Shown here in pieces: positions 17,937 to 26,561 of a stretch of 64,000 nucleotides of DNA (position 1 is the first letter of the stretch; the number at the start of each line of letters is the position of its first letter). This DNA comes from Hephaestia mangrovi (GTDB taxonomy: Bacteria > Pseudomonadota > Alphaproteobacteria > Sphingomonadales > Sphingomonadaceae). Below the pieces are notes generated by a model. It was not told where the DNA came from and did not search any database. It saw only the letters and a list, made by a program, of their open reading frames with translations. A program made the position numbers and the translations under genes. The stretch is taken from NCBI RefSeq assembly GCF_019880555.1, contig NZ_JAINVU010000001.1:744001-808000 (forward strand). Reading direction: 5' to 3'.

Positions 17937-19289
17937 CTAGGCGCCTTGCTTCGCCAGCCACTCCTCGAGCCACTTGATCGTATAGGCGCCCTGCTGGAAC
18001 TCCGGATCCTCGAGCAGCGCCTGATGCAGCGGGATCGTCGTCTTCATCCCCTCGACGACGAATTCCTCCAGCGCCCGGCGCAGCCGCATCAAACAGCGTT
18101 CGCGGGTGGTGCCGTAGACGATCAGCTTGGCGATCATGCTGTCGTAATAAGGCGGCACCTTGTAGCCTGTGTAAAGCCCGCTATCGACGCGGACGTGCAT
18201 CCCGCCCGGCGCGTGATATTGCGTCACCGTGCCCGGCGACGGCGCGAAGGTGCGCGGGTCTTCGGCATTGATGCGGCATTCGATCGCGTGGCCGGCGAAG
18301 CGCACCTCGTCCTGCGTGACCGACAGGCCGTGGCCTTCGGCGACGCGGATTTGCTCGCGGACGAGATCGAGGCCGGTGATCGCCTCGGTCACCGGATGTT
18401 CGACCTGCAGACGGGTGTTCATCTCGATGAAGTAGAACTCGCCGTTTTCCCACAGGAATTCGATCGTGCCGGCGCCGCGATAGCCCATGTCGGCCATCGC
18501 ATTGGCGACGATCCCGCCCATCCGCGCGCGCTCCTCGGGCGTGATGATCGGCGAGGGGGCCTCTTCGAGCACCTTCTGGTGGCGCCGCTGCAAGGAGCAA
18601 TCGCGCTCGCCCAGGTGGATCGCTGCGCCGTCACCGTCGCCGAAAACCTGGAATTCGATGTGGCGCGGGTTGCCGAGATATTTCTCCATATAGACGGTGT
18701 CGTCACCGAACGCCGCCTTGGCCTCGCTGCCCGCCTGCTTCATCAGCGTTTCGAGCTGGTCCTCGCTCGGCACCACCTTCATGCCGCGCCCGCCGCCGCC
18801 CGAGGCGGCCTTGATCAGCACCGGATAGCCGATTTCGGCCGCGAGTTTCTTCGCTTCCTCGACATCGGTGATCGCGCCGTCCGAGCCCGGCACCAGCGGC
18901 AGGCCGAGCGCGCCGGCGGTGCGCTTCGCCTCCACCTTGTCGCCCATGATGCGGATATGCTCGGGCTTGGGGCCGACGAAGATCAGGTCGTGTGCCTCGA
19001 CGATCTCGGCGAACTTGGCGTTCTCGCTGAGGAAGCCATAGCCCGGGTGAATCGCGTCCGCGCCGGAGATTTCGGCCGCCGAAATGATGTTGGGGATGTT
19101 GAGATAGCTGTCGACCGCCGGCGGCGGCCCGATGCACACCGCTTCGTCGGCAAGCCGGACGTGCATCGCGTCGGCATCCGCGGTGGAATGCACCGCGACC
19201 GTCTTGATCCCCATTTCATGGCACGCGCGGTGAATGCGCAGCGCGATCTCACCACGATTGGCGATCAGGAGTTTCTTGATCTCCGCCAT
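17937..19289 (-). CDS. accC: acetyl-CoA carboxylase biotin carboxylase subunit
   Basis: 450 residues, the full family length. ATP-grasp features: N-terminal [18 protein letters not shown], glycine-rich loop [28 protein letters not shown], and the catalytic [14 protein letters not shown]. AccC carboxylates biotin on AccB at the first step of fatty acid synthesis. It follows accB by four bases. Its stop codon lies in an 18-bp sequence repeated at the end of a gene near 37.95 kb. Confidence 0.97.
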   Translation of the reverse strand: MAEIKKLLIANRGEIALRIHRACHEMGIKTVAVHSTADADAMHVRLADEAVCIGPPPAVDSYLNIPNIISAAEISGADAIHPGYGFLSENAKFAEIVEAHDLIFVGPKPEHIRIMGDKVEAKRTAGALGLPLVPGSDGAITDVEEAKKLAAEIGYPVLIKAASGGGGRGMKVVPSEDQLETLMKQAGSEAKAAFGDDTVYMEKYLGNPRHIEFQVFGDGDGAAIHLGERDCSLQRRHQKVLEEAPSPIITPEERARMGGIVANAMADMGYRGAGTIEFLWENGEFYFIEMNTRLQVEHPVTEAITGLDLVREQIRVAEGHGLSVTQDEVRFAGHAIECRINAEDPRTFAPSPGTVTQYHAPGGMHVRVDSGLYTGYKVPPYYDSMIAKLIVYGTTRERCLMRLRRALEEFVVEGMKTTIPLHQALLEDPEFQQGAYTIKWLEEWLAKQGA

Positions 19290-19293
19290 CGAC

Positions 19294-19776
19294 TTACTCG
19301 ACGACGATAAGAGGTTGGTCGAATTCCACCGGCTGGCCGTTTTCGACCAGGATCGCCTTGATCGTGCCGGCCGACGGCGCGGTGATCGGGTTCATCACCT
19401 TCATCGCCTCGACGATCAGCAGCGTGTCACCCGCGGCGACCTGCTTGCCGATGCTGGAGAAGGGCGCGGCGCCCGGCTCGGCGGCGAGATAGGCGGTGCC
19501 GACCATCGGCGACTTGACCGCATTGGCGTGGTCGGCGGCCGGGGCGGCGGGCGCCGGATCGCTCGACGGCAGGCTGGCGACATGAGTCGCAGGCGCGGGC
19601 GCCGGGGAGGGCGCGTAATGCACCGCCGGCGCGGCAGCGGCCTTGCGCGCAATTCTGATCTTGCGATCGCCGTCTTCCACCTCGACCTCGGTCAGTCCCG
19701 TGGCGTCGAGCATTTCGGCAAGCTGGCGAACGAGATCCACGTCCACCCGCATCTTGTGATTATGTTCCTCGGTCAT
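19294..19776 (-). CDS. accB: acetyl-CoA carboxylase biotin carboxyl carrier protein
   Basis: 160 residues. An N-terminal segment of about 45 residues, an Ala/Pro-rich flexible linker (about 46-85), then the biotinyl domain with VEAMKVMN; the biotinylated lysine is Lys126. AccB carries carboxybiotin between AccC and AccAD. It is 32 bp after aroQ and four bases before accC, giving an aroQ-accB-accC operon on the minus strand. Confidence 0.97.
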   Translation of the reverse strand: MTEEHNHKMRVDVDLVRQLAEMLDATGLTEVEVEDGDRKIRIARKAAAAPAVHYAPSPAPAPATHVASLPSSDPAPAAPAADHANAVKSPMVGTAYLAAEPGAAPFSSIGKQVAAGDTLLIVEAMKVMNPITAPSAGTIKAILVENGQPVEFDQPLIVVE

Positions 19777-19808
19777 GCGACCCTTTCCCTGTCAATCGGC
19801 GCCGTCTG

Positions 19809-20243
19809 TCAGAGTCGCGCCGCGGCTTCAAGCGCGAGGATGTAGGAAAGCGCCCCGAAGCCCGCGATCGTTCCCTTCGCCGCGCGGCCGACATAGCTTT
19901 GATGACGAAAATCCTCACGCGCATGCGGATTGGAAAGATGCACTTCGATCACCGGCGTGGCGATCGACTTGATCGCGTCGTGCAGCGCCACCGAAGTGTG
20001 CGTATAACCGCCCGGGTTGAGGATCACCGCCTTGGCGTTAGACGCCTGCGCCTCGTGCAGCCAATCGATCAGATGGCCCTCATGATTCGATTGGCGCATG
20101 TCGATCGCGAGATCGAGCTCCCGGGCGCGATCCTCGAGCCGGTCGGCGATGTCGTCGAGCGTGTCGTGGCCATATACCTCGGGCTCGCGCAGGCCCAGCA
20201 GGTTGAGGTTCGGGCCGTTGAGCACGAAGATCGTGTCCGCCAT
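19809..20243 (-). CDS. aroQ: 3-dehydroquinate dehydratase, type II
   Basis: 144 residues. The flexible lid with Tyr24 and the residues [14 protein letters not shown], the NHEG motif, [12 protein letters not shown] and [11 protein letters not shown] with His102 identify the dodecameric type II enzyme that makes 3-dehydroshikimate in the shikimate pathway. First gene of the aroQ-accB-accC run, an order common in alphaproteobacteria. Start ATG behind AAGGGAAC. Confidence 0.96.
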   Translation of the reverse strand: MADTIFVLNGPNLNLLGLREPEVYGHDTLDDIADRLEDRARELDLAIDMRQSNHEGHLIDWLHEAQASNAKAVILNPGGYTHTSVALHDAIKSIATPVIEVHLSNPHAREDFRHQSYVGRAAKGTIAGFGALSYILALEAAARL

Positions 20244-20358
20244 GCTGTTCCCTTGGTTGCGGCTGGCGCGGGGCGCGCCTAGATCGTGGGCGTTGTCTTA
20301 GCCGGTCGTTTCGCGCTTGTCGAAGGGCCGGCTTGCCCGATTTTCGAGGACTTGCCCC

Positions 20359-21363
20359 TTGCACACCGATGGAACCGTCACGATCACCGTCAATGGCGAG
20401 CACAAGCGCGTCGCCGCCGGGCTGAGCCTCGCCGACCTCGCGACTGAGCTGAGGCTGGTGCCGGAAAAGGTCGCGGTCGAGCGCAATCTCGAGGTGGTGC
20501 CCCGCTCGACGCTGAGCACCGTGTGCGTCGAAGATGGCGACGAGCTGGAGATCGTTCATTTCGTCGGCGGCGGCGATCATGCCAAGCCGATCGACGAGGA
20601 CACATGGTCGGTCGCCGGCAAGACGTTCCGCTCGCGCCTGATCGTCGGCACCGGCAAGTACAAGGACTTCGCGCAGAATGCCGCCGCGCTCGAGGCGTCA
20701 GGCGCGGAGATCGTCACCGTCGCGGTGCGCCGTGTCAACGTCAGCGATCCCAAGGCGCCGATGCTGACCGACTATATCGACCCGAAGAAGATCACCTATT
20801 TGCCCAACACGGCCGGCTGCTTCACTGGCGAGGAAGCGATCCGCACGCTTCGGCTGGCGCGCGAGGCGGGCGGCTGGGATCTGGTCAAGCTGGAGGTGCT
20901 GGGCGAAGCCAAGACGCTTTACCCCGACATGGTCGAGACGCTGCGCGCGACCGAAATCCTGGCCAAGGAAGGCTTCAAGCCGATGGTCTATTGCGTCGAC
21001 GATCCGATCGCGGCGAAGCGGCTGGAGGATGCCGGCGCGGTGGCGATCATGCCGCTCGGCGCGCCGATCGGGTCGGGGCTCGGCATCCAGAACGAAGTGA
21101 CGATCCGGTTGATCGTCGAGGGTGCGGGCGTGCCGGTGCTGGTCGATGCCGGTGTTGGCACCGCGTCGGATGCAGCGCGCGCGATGGAACTCGGCTGCGA
21201 TGGCGTGTTGATGAACACCGCGATCGCCGAGGCCAGGGATCCGGTGATGATGGCCACCGCGATGAAGGCCGCGATCGAATCGGGGCGGCTGGCCTATCGT
21301 GCCGGGCGCATGGGCAAGCGTCGCTACGCCGATCCGTCTAGCCCGCTGGCGGGGCTGATCTGA
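20359..21363 (+). CDS. thiG: ThiS-ThiG fusion: sulfur carrier protein / thiazole synthase
   Basis: 334 residues. Residues 5-72 are a ThiS (ubiquitin-fold) domain ending in HFVGGG. Residues 80-334 are thiazole synthase ThiG, with the Schiff-base lysine near Lys177 in [10 protein letters not shown], plus APIGSGLG and [17 protein letters not shown]. Together they build the thiazole of thiamine. ThiS normally needs a free C-terminal Gly-Gly for thiocarboxylation, whereas here it is internal. TTG at 20359 is chosen because GAGGA lies eight bases upstream and the ThiS domain starts at once. No TPP riboswitch is seen in the 115 bp upstream. ung follows after two bases. Confidence 0.9.
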   Translation: MHTDGTVTITVNGEHKRVAAGLSLADLATELRLVPEKVAVERNLEVVPRSTLSTVCVEDGDELEIVHFVGGGDHAKPIDEDTWSVAGKTFRSRLIVGTGKYKDFAQNAAALEASGAEIVTVAVRRVNVSDPKAPMLTDYIDPKKITYLPNTAGCFTGEEAIRTLRLAREAGGWDLVKLEVLGEAKTLYPDMVETLRATEILAKEGFKPMVYCVDDPIAAKRLEDAGAVAIMPLGAPIGSGLGIQNEVTIRLIVEGAGVPVLVDAGVGTASDAARAMELGCDGVLMNTAIAEARDPVMMATAMKAAIESGRLAYRAGRMGKRRYADPSSPLAGLI

Positions 21364-21365
21364 GC

Positions 21366-22079
21366 ATGGCCGAGGGGGTGAAGCTGCACGAGAGCTGGAA
21401 GGCACCGCTCGCGCCGCAATTCGACAGCCCCTATATGGCCGATCTCAAGCGCTTCCTGCTCGACGAGAAGGCGCGCGGCCGCCGCATCTTCCCCAAGGGC
21501 AGCGAATATTTTCGCGCGCTCGATCTGACGCCGCTCGACAAGGTCCGCGTCGTGATCCTCGGCCAGGATCCCTATCACGGCGAAGGGCAGGCTCATGGAC
21601 TGTGCTTCAGCGTCCGGCCCGGCGTGCGCACGCCGCCGTCGCTGGTCAACATCTACAAGGAGATCGAGTCGGACCTCGGCATTCGCCCGGCGCAACACGG
21701 CTTCCTCGAACATTGGGCCGGGCAGGGCGTGTTGCTGCTCAACAGCGTGTTGACCGTGCAGATGGGCCAGGCCGCCTCGCATCGCGATCGCGGCTGGGAA
21801 AAGTTTACCGACGCGATCATCCGCCTCGTCAACGACAAGCCCGATCAGGTGGTGTTCCTGCTGTGGGGAGCCTATGCCCAGCGCAAGGCGGCGTTCGTCG
21901 ATACCAGCCGCCATCTGGTGCTCAAGGCGCCGCATCCGTCGCCATTGTCGGCGCACAACGGTTTCTTCGGTTGCCGACACTTCTCACAGGCGAACGCCTT
22001 CCTCGAAAGCAAGGGGCTGCCGCCGATCGATTGGGCCTTGCCGGCCGATCCACTGGCCGCGAGCGAGCCGCAGCGCTAA
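21366..22079 (+). CDS. ung: uracil-DNA glycosylase, family 1
   Basis: 237 residues. The water-activating aspartate is Asp68 in [14 protein letters not shown]; the uracil-binding and DNA-intercalation loops [17 protein letters not shown] and [14 protein letters not shown] are all present. It removes uracil from DNA in base excision repair. It begins two bases after thiSG, so it is probably translated from the same transcript. Confidence 0.96.
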   Translation: MAEGVKLHESWKAPLAPQFDSPYMADLKRFLLDEKARGRRIFPKGSEYFRALDLTPLDKVRVVILGQDPYHGEGQAHGLCFSVRPGVRTPPSLVNIYKEIESDLGIRPAQHGFLEHWAGQGVLLLNSVLTVQMGQAASHRDRGWEKFTDAIIRLVNDKPDQVVFLLWGAYAQRKAAFVDTSRHLVLKAPHPSPLSAHNGFFGCRHFSQANAFLESKGLPPIDWALPADPLAASEPQR

Positions 22080-22105
22080 GCTTGCGGCAAATCGGGAGGA
22101 ATGCC

Positions 22106-22879
22106 GTGAAGAAAGCCGTCCTGCTCGCCGCCGCGGCGATCACCGCATGCCATGCGCCGCCCGCGCAGCCCGCGACCAACACGGCCAGCGCGTCGCCGGA
22201 CGCGGTCGGAAAAACGGTATGGCTGCGCGCCGCCGACAATCTCGATATCAGCGGCACCTATTATGCGGCCGCCGATCCCAAGGCGATCATCCTGCTGTTC
22301 CACCAGGCAGGATCGAGCAAGGACGAATATGCCACGATCGCGCCGAAGCTGGTCGCGGCGGGATATAGCGCGCTGGCATTCGATCAGCGCGCCGGCGGGG
22401 CGATGTACGGCACCAACGAGACGATCGCGCACATGCCCGATGGCTGGAAACACTCGATGGAGGATGCGCAGGCCGATCTCGAAGGCGCTGTTCGTTGGGC
22501 CGGGCAGTTCGGCAAGCCGATCATCCTGTGGGGAAGCAGCTATTCGGCCTCGCTGGTGATCCCCGTCGCCACTATGCACCCCGATCGGGTGAAGGCGGTG
22601 CTGTCCTTCTCGCCGGGCGAATATTTTGCCGATCCGCATCGCATCGGCGCCGCTGCCGCGCGGATCGGCGTGCCGATCTTCATCACCAGCGCGGCCACGC
22701 CCGACGAAGAGGCCAAGGCGGCGGCCATTGCCGGTCGCGTGCCAGATCACCTCGCCACGCTTTACGTCCCCCGGGCCGGGGTGCACGGCTCCTCGACGCT
22801 GATCGAGGCGAAGGATCCCGATGGCGCGCAAGCCAATTGGGCGGCGGTGATGGCGTTTCTCGGCAAGCTGTCGCTGTAG
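22106..22879 (+). CDS. alpha/beta-hydrolase lipoprotein
   Basis: 257 residues. A lipoprotein-type signal ends ITAC with Cys15. The fold motifs are LLFHQAGSSKDEY (oxyanion loop), the nucleophile elbow WGSSYSA and a late histidine in PRAGVHGSS. This places it in the dienelactone-hydrolase-like or serine esterase group, anchored in the envelope. The substrate is unknown. GTG at 22106 is supported by GGGAGGA five bases upstream; longer in-frame readings overlap ung and are not used. Confidence 0.85.
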   Translation: MKKAVLLAAAAITACHAPPAQPATNTASASPDAVGKTVWLRAADNLDISGTYYAAADPKAIILLFHQAGSSKDEYATIAPKLVAAGYSALAFDQRAGGAMYGTNETIAHMPDGWKHSMEDAQADLEGAVRWAGQFGKPIILWGSSYSASLVIPVATMHPDRVKAVLSFSPGEYFADPHRIGAAAARIGVPIFITSAATPDEEAKAAAIAGRVPDHLATLYVPRAGVHGSSTLIEAKDPDGAQANWAAVMAFLGKLSL

Positions 22880-22900
22880 ACCGGAAAACGCTCGGGCGTC

Positions 22901-22926
22901 GGAACCCGATTCCTGCCCCGTCCGTT
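22901..22926 (+). promoter_or_regulatory. EcfG-type general stress promoter of the CsbD gene
   Basis: GGAAC at 22901-22905, 17 bases, then CGTT at 22923-22926. This is an exact match to GGAAC-N16/17-CGTT, the EcfG (PhyR-NepR-EcfG) promoter of alphaproteobacteria. It lies 61 bp before the start of a CsbD-family stress gene. Confidence 0.7.
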
Positions 22927-22986
22927 GTTCCTCCAGACGCGCAAACCGCCGATTTCCGGGCGGAACGCGAGCTAAGGAGATGAGTG

Positions 22987-23157
22987 ATGGGTGAGTTGAC
23001 CGACAAGATCAAAGGCAATGTCAACGAGGCGATCGGCAAGATCAAGCAGACCTCTGACGACCCCGCCAAGCGCGACGAAGGTGCCGCGCAGGAAGGCAAG
23101 GGCAAGGCGCAACAGTTCGTCGGCAAGGTGAAAGGCGCGCTCGGCGACGATATCTGA
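22987..23157 (+). CDS. CsbD family stress protein
   Basis: 56 residues: MGELTDKIKGNVNEAIGKIK and then Lys/Gly-rich repeats (EGKGKAQQFVGKVKGAL). CsbD proteins are small, hydrophilic, amphipathic general-stress proteins; their biochemical role is unsettled. The ATG follows AAGGAG at six bases. An EcfG promoter is upstream and a strong terminator downstream, so it forms its own transcription unit. Confidence 0.9.
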   Translation: MGELTDKIKGNVNEAIGKIKQTSDDPAKRDEGAAQEGKGKAQQFVGKVKGALGDDI

Positions 23158-23185
23158 TCGGGCGATTGCCAGAACAAACCGAATT

Positions 23186-23214
23186 GGGCCGCCCTGCGAG
23201 GGGCGGCCCGTTTT
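23186..23214 (+). terminator. rho-independent terminator after the CsbD gene
   Basis: A perfect 9-bp GC stem (GGGCCGCCC / GGGCGGCCC) with a six-base loop, followed by GTTTTC. It is 28 bp after the CsbD stop. Confidence 0.85.
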
Positions 23215-23301
23215 CGTTGGGAAAGGGGCGACCGTCGGGCGCGATTTGCGCCTCTTCCCGCGCAGCGGTTAGATAAGACCAGGCAAACTGCGGGGGGAAA
23301 G

Positions 23302-23949
23302 ATGAAGGGAATTGTTCTCGGCTTCGATGCCGCCGTGGCGTGCGGCCATATTCGCGGCGAAGATGATCGCCGCTACCAATTCGGCGCCAGCGACGTTCGG
23401 GCCGATCGCGTTGTAAACCAGGGCGAGCCCGTCGATTTCGAGGCTGATGGCGATCTCGCACGCAATATCTACCTTCTGACCGATAACGCTCCTTCGTCTT
23501 CCGCCGGCGCCCGCCCGCTCGCGCTCGACGTGATCGATCGATCGCTGGTCCATTGGCGTCGGTCTCGCCGAACGGCGCGCGGATTGGTGGTGCTCGCCAT
23601 CGCGTCGCTGGCGGTCGCCGTGTTCGGCTGGCTCGCCCTGGCCAACGCGGCGAGCCGCAGCGTCGATCGGCTGGTGGGCAGCGTGGTGAACGGGAAGATC
23701 GAGGCCAACGGCCATCCGTTCGATACGTTTATCCTGACCCACATTGCCGAGTGGATCAATTGGATGCTGGTAATCAGCATCGTCACGCTGATCGTGTCGA
23801 CCTTCGCGGTCATCCGGCTCGGCGCCGCCGCCCGGCAGCGCGAATCACTCGCGGCCGATTTGCGCGATGGGCTGCGCGAGGCCAGCGGCGATGATCGCGC
23901 CGCGATCGAATTGCGCTTGCAGGCGCTCGAGATCAGTGGACGCGCTTGA
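23302..23949 (+). CDS. membrane protein with cold-shock-domain-like N-terminus
   Basis: 215 residues. The first ~58 residues (KGIVLGFDAAVACGHIRGED, then YQFGASDV and QGEPVDFEAD) have the spacing of a cold-shock/OB-fold domain: G-x-I-..-D..-F..-..V..G..V.F. Two transmembrane helices follow (about 92-113 and 150-172) and then a charged C-terminal helix. The CSD-plus-membrane layout occurs in proteins annotated as TM2/DUF families, but I do not recognise this one exactly. The 3' end overlaps the convergent NYN gene by 17 bp. Confidence 0.7.
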   Translation: MKGIVLGFDAAVACGHIRGEDDRRYQFGASDVRADRVVNQGEPVDFEADGDLARNIYLLTDNAPSSSAGARPLALDVIDRSLVHWRRSRRTARGLVVLAIASLAVAVFGWLALANAASRSVDRLVGSVVNGKIEANGHPFDTFILTHIAEWINWMLVISIVTLIVSTFAVIRLGAAARQRESLAADLRDGLREASGDDRAAIELRLQALEISGRA

Positions 23950-24670
23950 CGAAGGTCGCGCCGCCTTCGCGGCGCTCGGTCTGGAAATTCGGCACTGCCT
24001 CGATCAGGTCCGACAAGCGCTGAAACCCGTAGTTCCGGGCATCGAAGCTCGATCGGTTGCCGGCGCGCCGGCCGAGTTCCGACAGGCTGACGAACCCGCG
24101 CTCGTCGCGCTTGGCGGCATTATAGGCATCGACCAGCAGGTGCAGCAGATCGGCGTCGATCGCGCGGCTCTTGCGCGGCTCGTCCGTGGGGGTGGAGGCC
24201 GGCGCGGGCTTTTCCTCCTTCGCCTCGCTGGTCAGCGCGGCGACGTCGATGAAGCGTGTGCAGGCCTGTTTGAATGCCTCGGGCGTCTTGGCGCCGCCGA
24301 AGCCGTAGACGGGGATGCCGTCCTGCCGGATGCGCATCGCCAGCGGCATGAAATCGCTGTCCGATGACATGATGCCGAAGCCTTCGACCCGCCCGCTGAA
24401 CAGCAGGTCCATCGCGTCGATCGTCATCTTCATGTCGGTGGCGTTCTTGCCCTTGGTCAGGTCGAACTGCTGGTGCGGTTCGATACCGTGCTTGAGCGTG
24501 AGGTCGGCCCAGCTCTTGAGCGATTGCTTGCGCCAATTGCCGTAGACGCGCCGGATGTTGACCGTGCCAAGCTCGGCCAAGACGGTCAGCACCGGATCGA
24601 GCGCGTGGGGGGAGGCATTATCGGCATCGATCAACAGCGCGACATTGCGGGTTTCGTCCTGGCCATTCAT
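23933..24670 (-). CDS. NYN domain and OST-HTH/LOTUS domain protein (LabA/DUF88 family)
   Basis: 245 residues. The N-terminal NYN (PIN-like) nuclease fold shows the acidic residues in LLIDADNAS, DMKMTIDAMDLL and SSDSDFMPLA. The C-terminal 80 residues (DADLLHLLVDAYNAAKRDE... FVSLSELGRR) form an OST-HTH/LOTUS RNA-binding domain. Such proteins are predicted RNA-binding nucleases. The ATG at 24670 is supported by GGAG ten bases upstream and by the family N-terminus; an upstream extension is not used. Confidence 0.87.
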   Translation of the reverse strand: MNGQDETRNVALLIDADNASPHALDPVLTVLAELGTVNIRRVYGNWRKQSLKSWADLTLKHGIEPHQQFDLTKGKNATDMKMTIDAMDLLFSGRVEGFGIMSSDSDFMPLAMRIRQDGIPVYGFGGAKTPEAFKQACTRFIDVAALTSEAKEEKPAPASTPTDEPRKSRAIDADLLHLLVDAYNAAKRDERGFVSLSELGRRAGNRSSFDARNYGFQRLSDLIEAVPNFQTERREGGATFVKRVH

Positions 24671-24737
24671 CGCGGCTGATCTCCATTCGGTTCGGCAAAC
24701 GCCCGTAGCAGCGACGACGCTGCCTCGCCAGCGGCCG

Positions 24738-25217
24738 CTATTCCGGATAGGCAATGGCGACGATCTCATACTCACGCTCGCCGGCCGGCAGCGTCACCCG
24801 GCGGAGGTCGCCGATCGCGCCGCCGCGCAGCGCGCGCGCCAGAGGCGCGTTCCAGCCGATCCGGCCGGCGCCGGCATCGGCTTCGTCGTCGCCGATAAGC
24901 GTCAGGATGCGCTCATTGTCGTCTTCGTCGGCGATCGTCACGGTGGCGCCGAACCACACGCGGTCGCGGTCCTCCTGGCGAGCGGGGTCGATGACCTTCG
25001 CCGCCTTCATCCGACGCGACAGCCAGCCCAGCCGGCGATCGATCTCGCGCAGCCGCTTGCGTCCGTAGATATAATCGCCGTTTTCGGAACGGTCGCCATT
25101 GCCCGCGGCCCAGGCGATCGTCTCGACCAGCGCGGGCCGTTCGATCGCGAACAATCGGTCATATTCGGTGCGCAGCGCGGCAAGGCCGGCAGGGGTGATG
25201 TAATTGGGCGAAGCCAT
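24738..25217 (-). CDS. greB: GreA/GreB family transcript cleavage factor
   Basis: 159 residues. An N-terminal coiled coil (about 8-75) has the GDRSENGDYIYGRKRLREIDRR tip that carries the acidic residues inserted in the RNA polymerase secondary channel. It is followed by the FKBP-like C-terminal domain with WNAPLARALRGGAIGD. The YIYGRKRLREID sequence favours GreB over GreA. It rescues backtracked RNA polymerase. Confidence 0.9.
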   Translation of the reverse strand: MASPNYITPAGLAALRTEYDRLFAIERPALVETIAWAAGNGDRSENGDYIYGRKRLREIDRRLGWLSRRMKAAKVIDPARQEDRDRVWFGATVTIADEDDNERILTLIGDDEADAGAGRIGWNAPLARALRGGAIGDLRRVTLPAGEREYEIVAIAYPE

Positions 25218-25265
25218 GCAGGACGGCTAACCGGCAAAAGCCGCCCTGTCACGATCTGGCTAAAG

Positions 25266-25595
25266 TCAGCCGGGGCTGCAGGGATGGCCGCCGTGCCACC
25301 AGCCGCCGCCATGGCCGTCACCGCCGCCATGGCCGTGGCCGTGGCCCTCTCCATGGCCATGGCCATCGCCGTGGTGGCCGCCACCTCCCCAGCCTTCATG
25401 TCGCCAGCCGCCATGGCCGAAGAAGCCGCCGAAATGCCCTCTCAAGAAAGCTGCATTGGATGCGAAGGCGGCGCCATGATCCATGGCGCTGCCGGAGCGT
25501 GTAACCGGCCCGTCTGCCAACGCCGGTGTGGCGCCAACAATTACGGCCGCTGCGGCGATTGCCGCCAGCCTGTGATGTCGCAAATGTATTGTCAT
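25266..25595 (-). CDS. His/Gly-rich secreted protein, paralogue A
   Basis: 109 residues. A signal peptide ends at about residue 28 (VIVGATPALADG). The mature part has TRSGSAMDHGAAF and a C-terminal low-complexity region of Gly-His repeats (GHHGDGHGHGEGHGHGHGG) ending HPCSPG. The His density suggests metal binding, possibly Ni, Zn or Cu, but this is inference. The start is ATG at 25595 with GGGAG upstream. A related gene lies 362 bp upstream on the same strand and shares TRSG-AM and the HPxSPG end. Confidence 0.7.
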   Translation of the reverse strand: MTIHLRHHRLAAIAAAAVIVGATPALADGPVTRSGSAMDHGAAFASNAAFLRGHFGGFFGHGGWRHEGWGGGGHHGDGHGHGEGHGHGHGGGDGHGGGWWHGGHPCSPG

Positions 25596-25956
25596 GAAAA
25601 ACTCCCGGTACTGGAATGGTGGAACACACAAAGTTCGGCCGGTTGTTTCTTCACGCACGAGCGCAATCGCCCCGAAAATCGAGGTGTCGCGCGTCGGTTC
25701 TTATGCTTATCGTGCCTGCGGCTTTTAGTGCCGCACGGCTAAAATGATCGATCGTACAATGCGTTCAACCCGGTGGCGATGGATGTGGGCATACGCGGGA
25801 CGGGGCGAGCCAAACGCGGCGATCGCGGGTCGACGAGAGCATCGGGAGATAGCAATTCGCGAATAGCCGGGCGTGAAATGCCCGGCTACCGATTCGGAGG
25901 TAGGCCGTCGTCCCGCCGCCGAAGCGCTTGCGATGCGACGGCGACGGGACGCTGGT
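25596..25956. other. intergenic stretch between the two His/Gly-rich genes
   Basis: 361 bp with no credible gene. It contains inverted repeats (TGCGGC-N7-GCCGCA near 25718 and the stem at 25864-25888) and presumably the promoter of paralogue A. No EcfG or Pho pattern is seen on the minus strand. Confidence 0.5.
25864..25888 (-). terminator. hairpin downstream of the second His-rich gene, possible terminator
   Basis: A perfect 9-bp stem, TAGCCGGGC / GCCCGGCTA, with a seven-base loop. It is 68 bp downstream of the stop of the gene at 25957-26259. Only TTCG follows on the minus strand, so it may be a transcript-stabilising hairpin rather than a true intrinsic terminator. Confidence 0.45.
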
Positions 25957-26259
25957 TCAGCCAGGGCTGGAGGGGTGATCGCCCGTGTGGCCCCGGGTAT
26001 CGCCCCGGTGGCCGCGGGTGTCGCCCATATGGCCCCGGACATCGCCTTGATGGCCGCGGCCGTCGTGCCGGTCGTTCGCCGCCGCCATGCCGCTGCGCAG
26101 AGCGCCGAGCCCGTGGAAGCCGAGCGATGCCGTCTGCACCCGCGACATGGCGTCGCCAGACCGGGTGGGATGGCGATCCGCCATCGCCGCCGTGCCGGTC
26201 AACGAAGACGCCGTTATCATTGCCAAAACCAGATAACGCGGTTTGATCTTACGTTTCAT
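25957..26259 (-). CDS. His/Gly/Asp-rich secreted protein, paralogue B
   Basis: 100 residues. A signal peptide of about 28 residues (KIKPRYLVLAMITASSLTG then TAAMAD) is followed by HPTRSGDAMSRVQTASLGF and a C-terminal array of four seven-residue units of the form RGHxGDx, ending DHPSSPG. The array is encoded by 21-bp direct repeats. It shares TRSG-AM and the HPxSPG end with the gene at 25266-25595. The ATG at 26259 has GGGGAGA upstream; an in-frame ATG five codons earlier is less likely. Function unknown; a metal-binding or exopolymer role is only a guess. Confidence 0.7.
   Translation of the reverse strand: MKRKIKPRYLVLAMITASSLTGTAAMADRHPTRSGDAMSRVQTASLGFHGLGALRSGMAAANDRHDGRGHQGDVRGHMGDTRGHRGDTRGHTGDHPSSPG
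25982..26065 (-). repeat. 21-bp tandem repeat, four units, in paralogue B
   Basis: Units 25982-26002, 26003-26023, 26024-26044 and 26045-26065 each encode RGHxGDx on the minus strand. They share the GGCC and CG(T/A)C frame but differ at several third positions, so the array is not brand new. Confidence 0.75.
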
Positions 26260-26561
26260 TTCAATTCTCCCCAATTCACTCGAGAGATGGGAAATATAAT
26301 CCTCCCCATATGTGTATCGATTTGAAACAACTTCAGTTAATCAACAGAATGCGAGTCTCTTGTTGATACAAGAGATCGAGTTGTGCAGTAATTTTATAGA
26401 AAACGAGTCTCGTGCTCGATCTGAATTAAATAGATGATCGAGTGTTAGGGTCGTCAATATTTTCGCGGCAAGGCGTGAGTAAATAGACGCCGAATGGCAG
26501 ATATTCGGCGCGATCTACTTCTAAAGTATTATGCTTGTGCTGTCTTGCCAGCGACTCCGCT
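26260..26561. other. AT-rich intergenic region with inverted repeats
   Basis: 302 bp, markedly richer in A and T than the rest of the window, with no gene. It must carry the promoter of paralogue B. An imperfect palindrome at 26352-26378 has a perfect 7-bp core stem, TCTCTTG-N6-CAAGAGA (26356-26375). GAGTCTC recurs at about 26405. It could be a regulator-binding region or DNA of foreign composition. Confidence 0.55.

Noticed and set aside
20244..20358. Possible TPP riboswitch ahead of thiSG
   Set aside because: The interval is only 115 bp and shows neither CTGAGA nor the other conserved THI-box segments.
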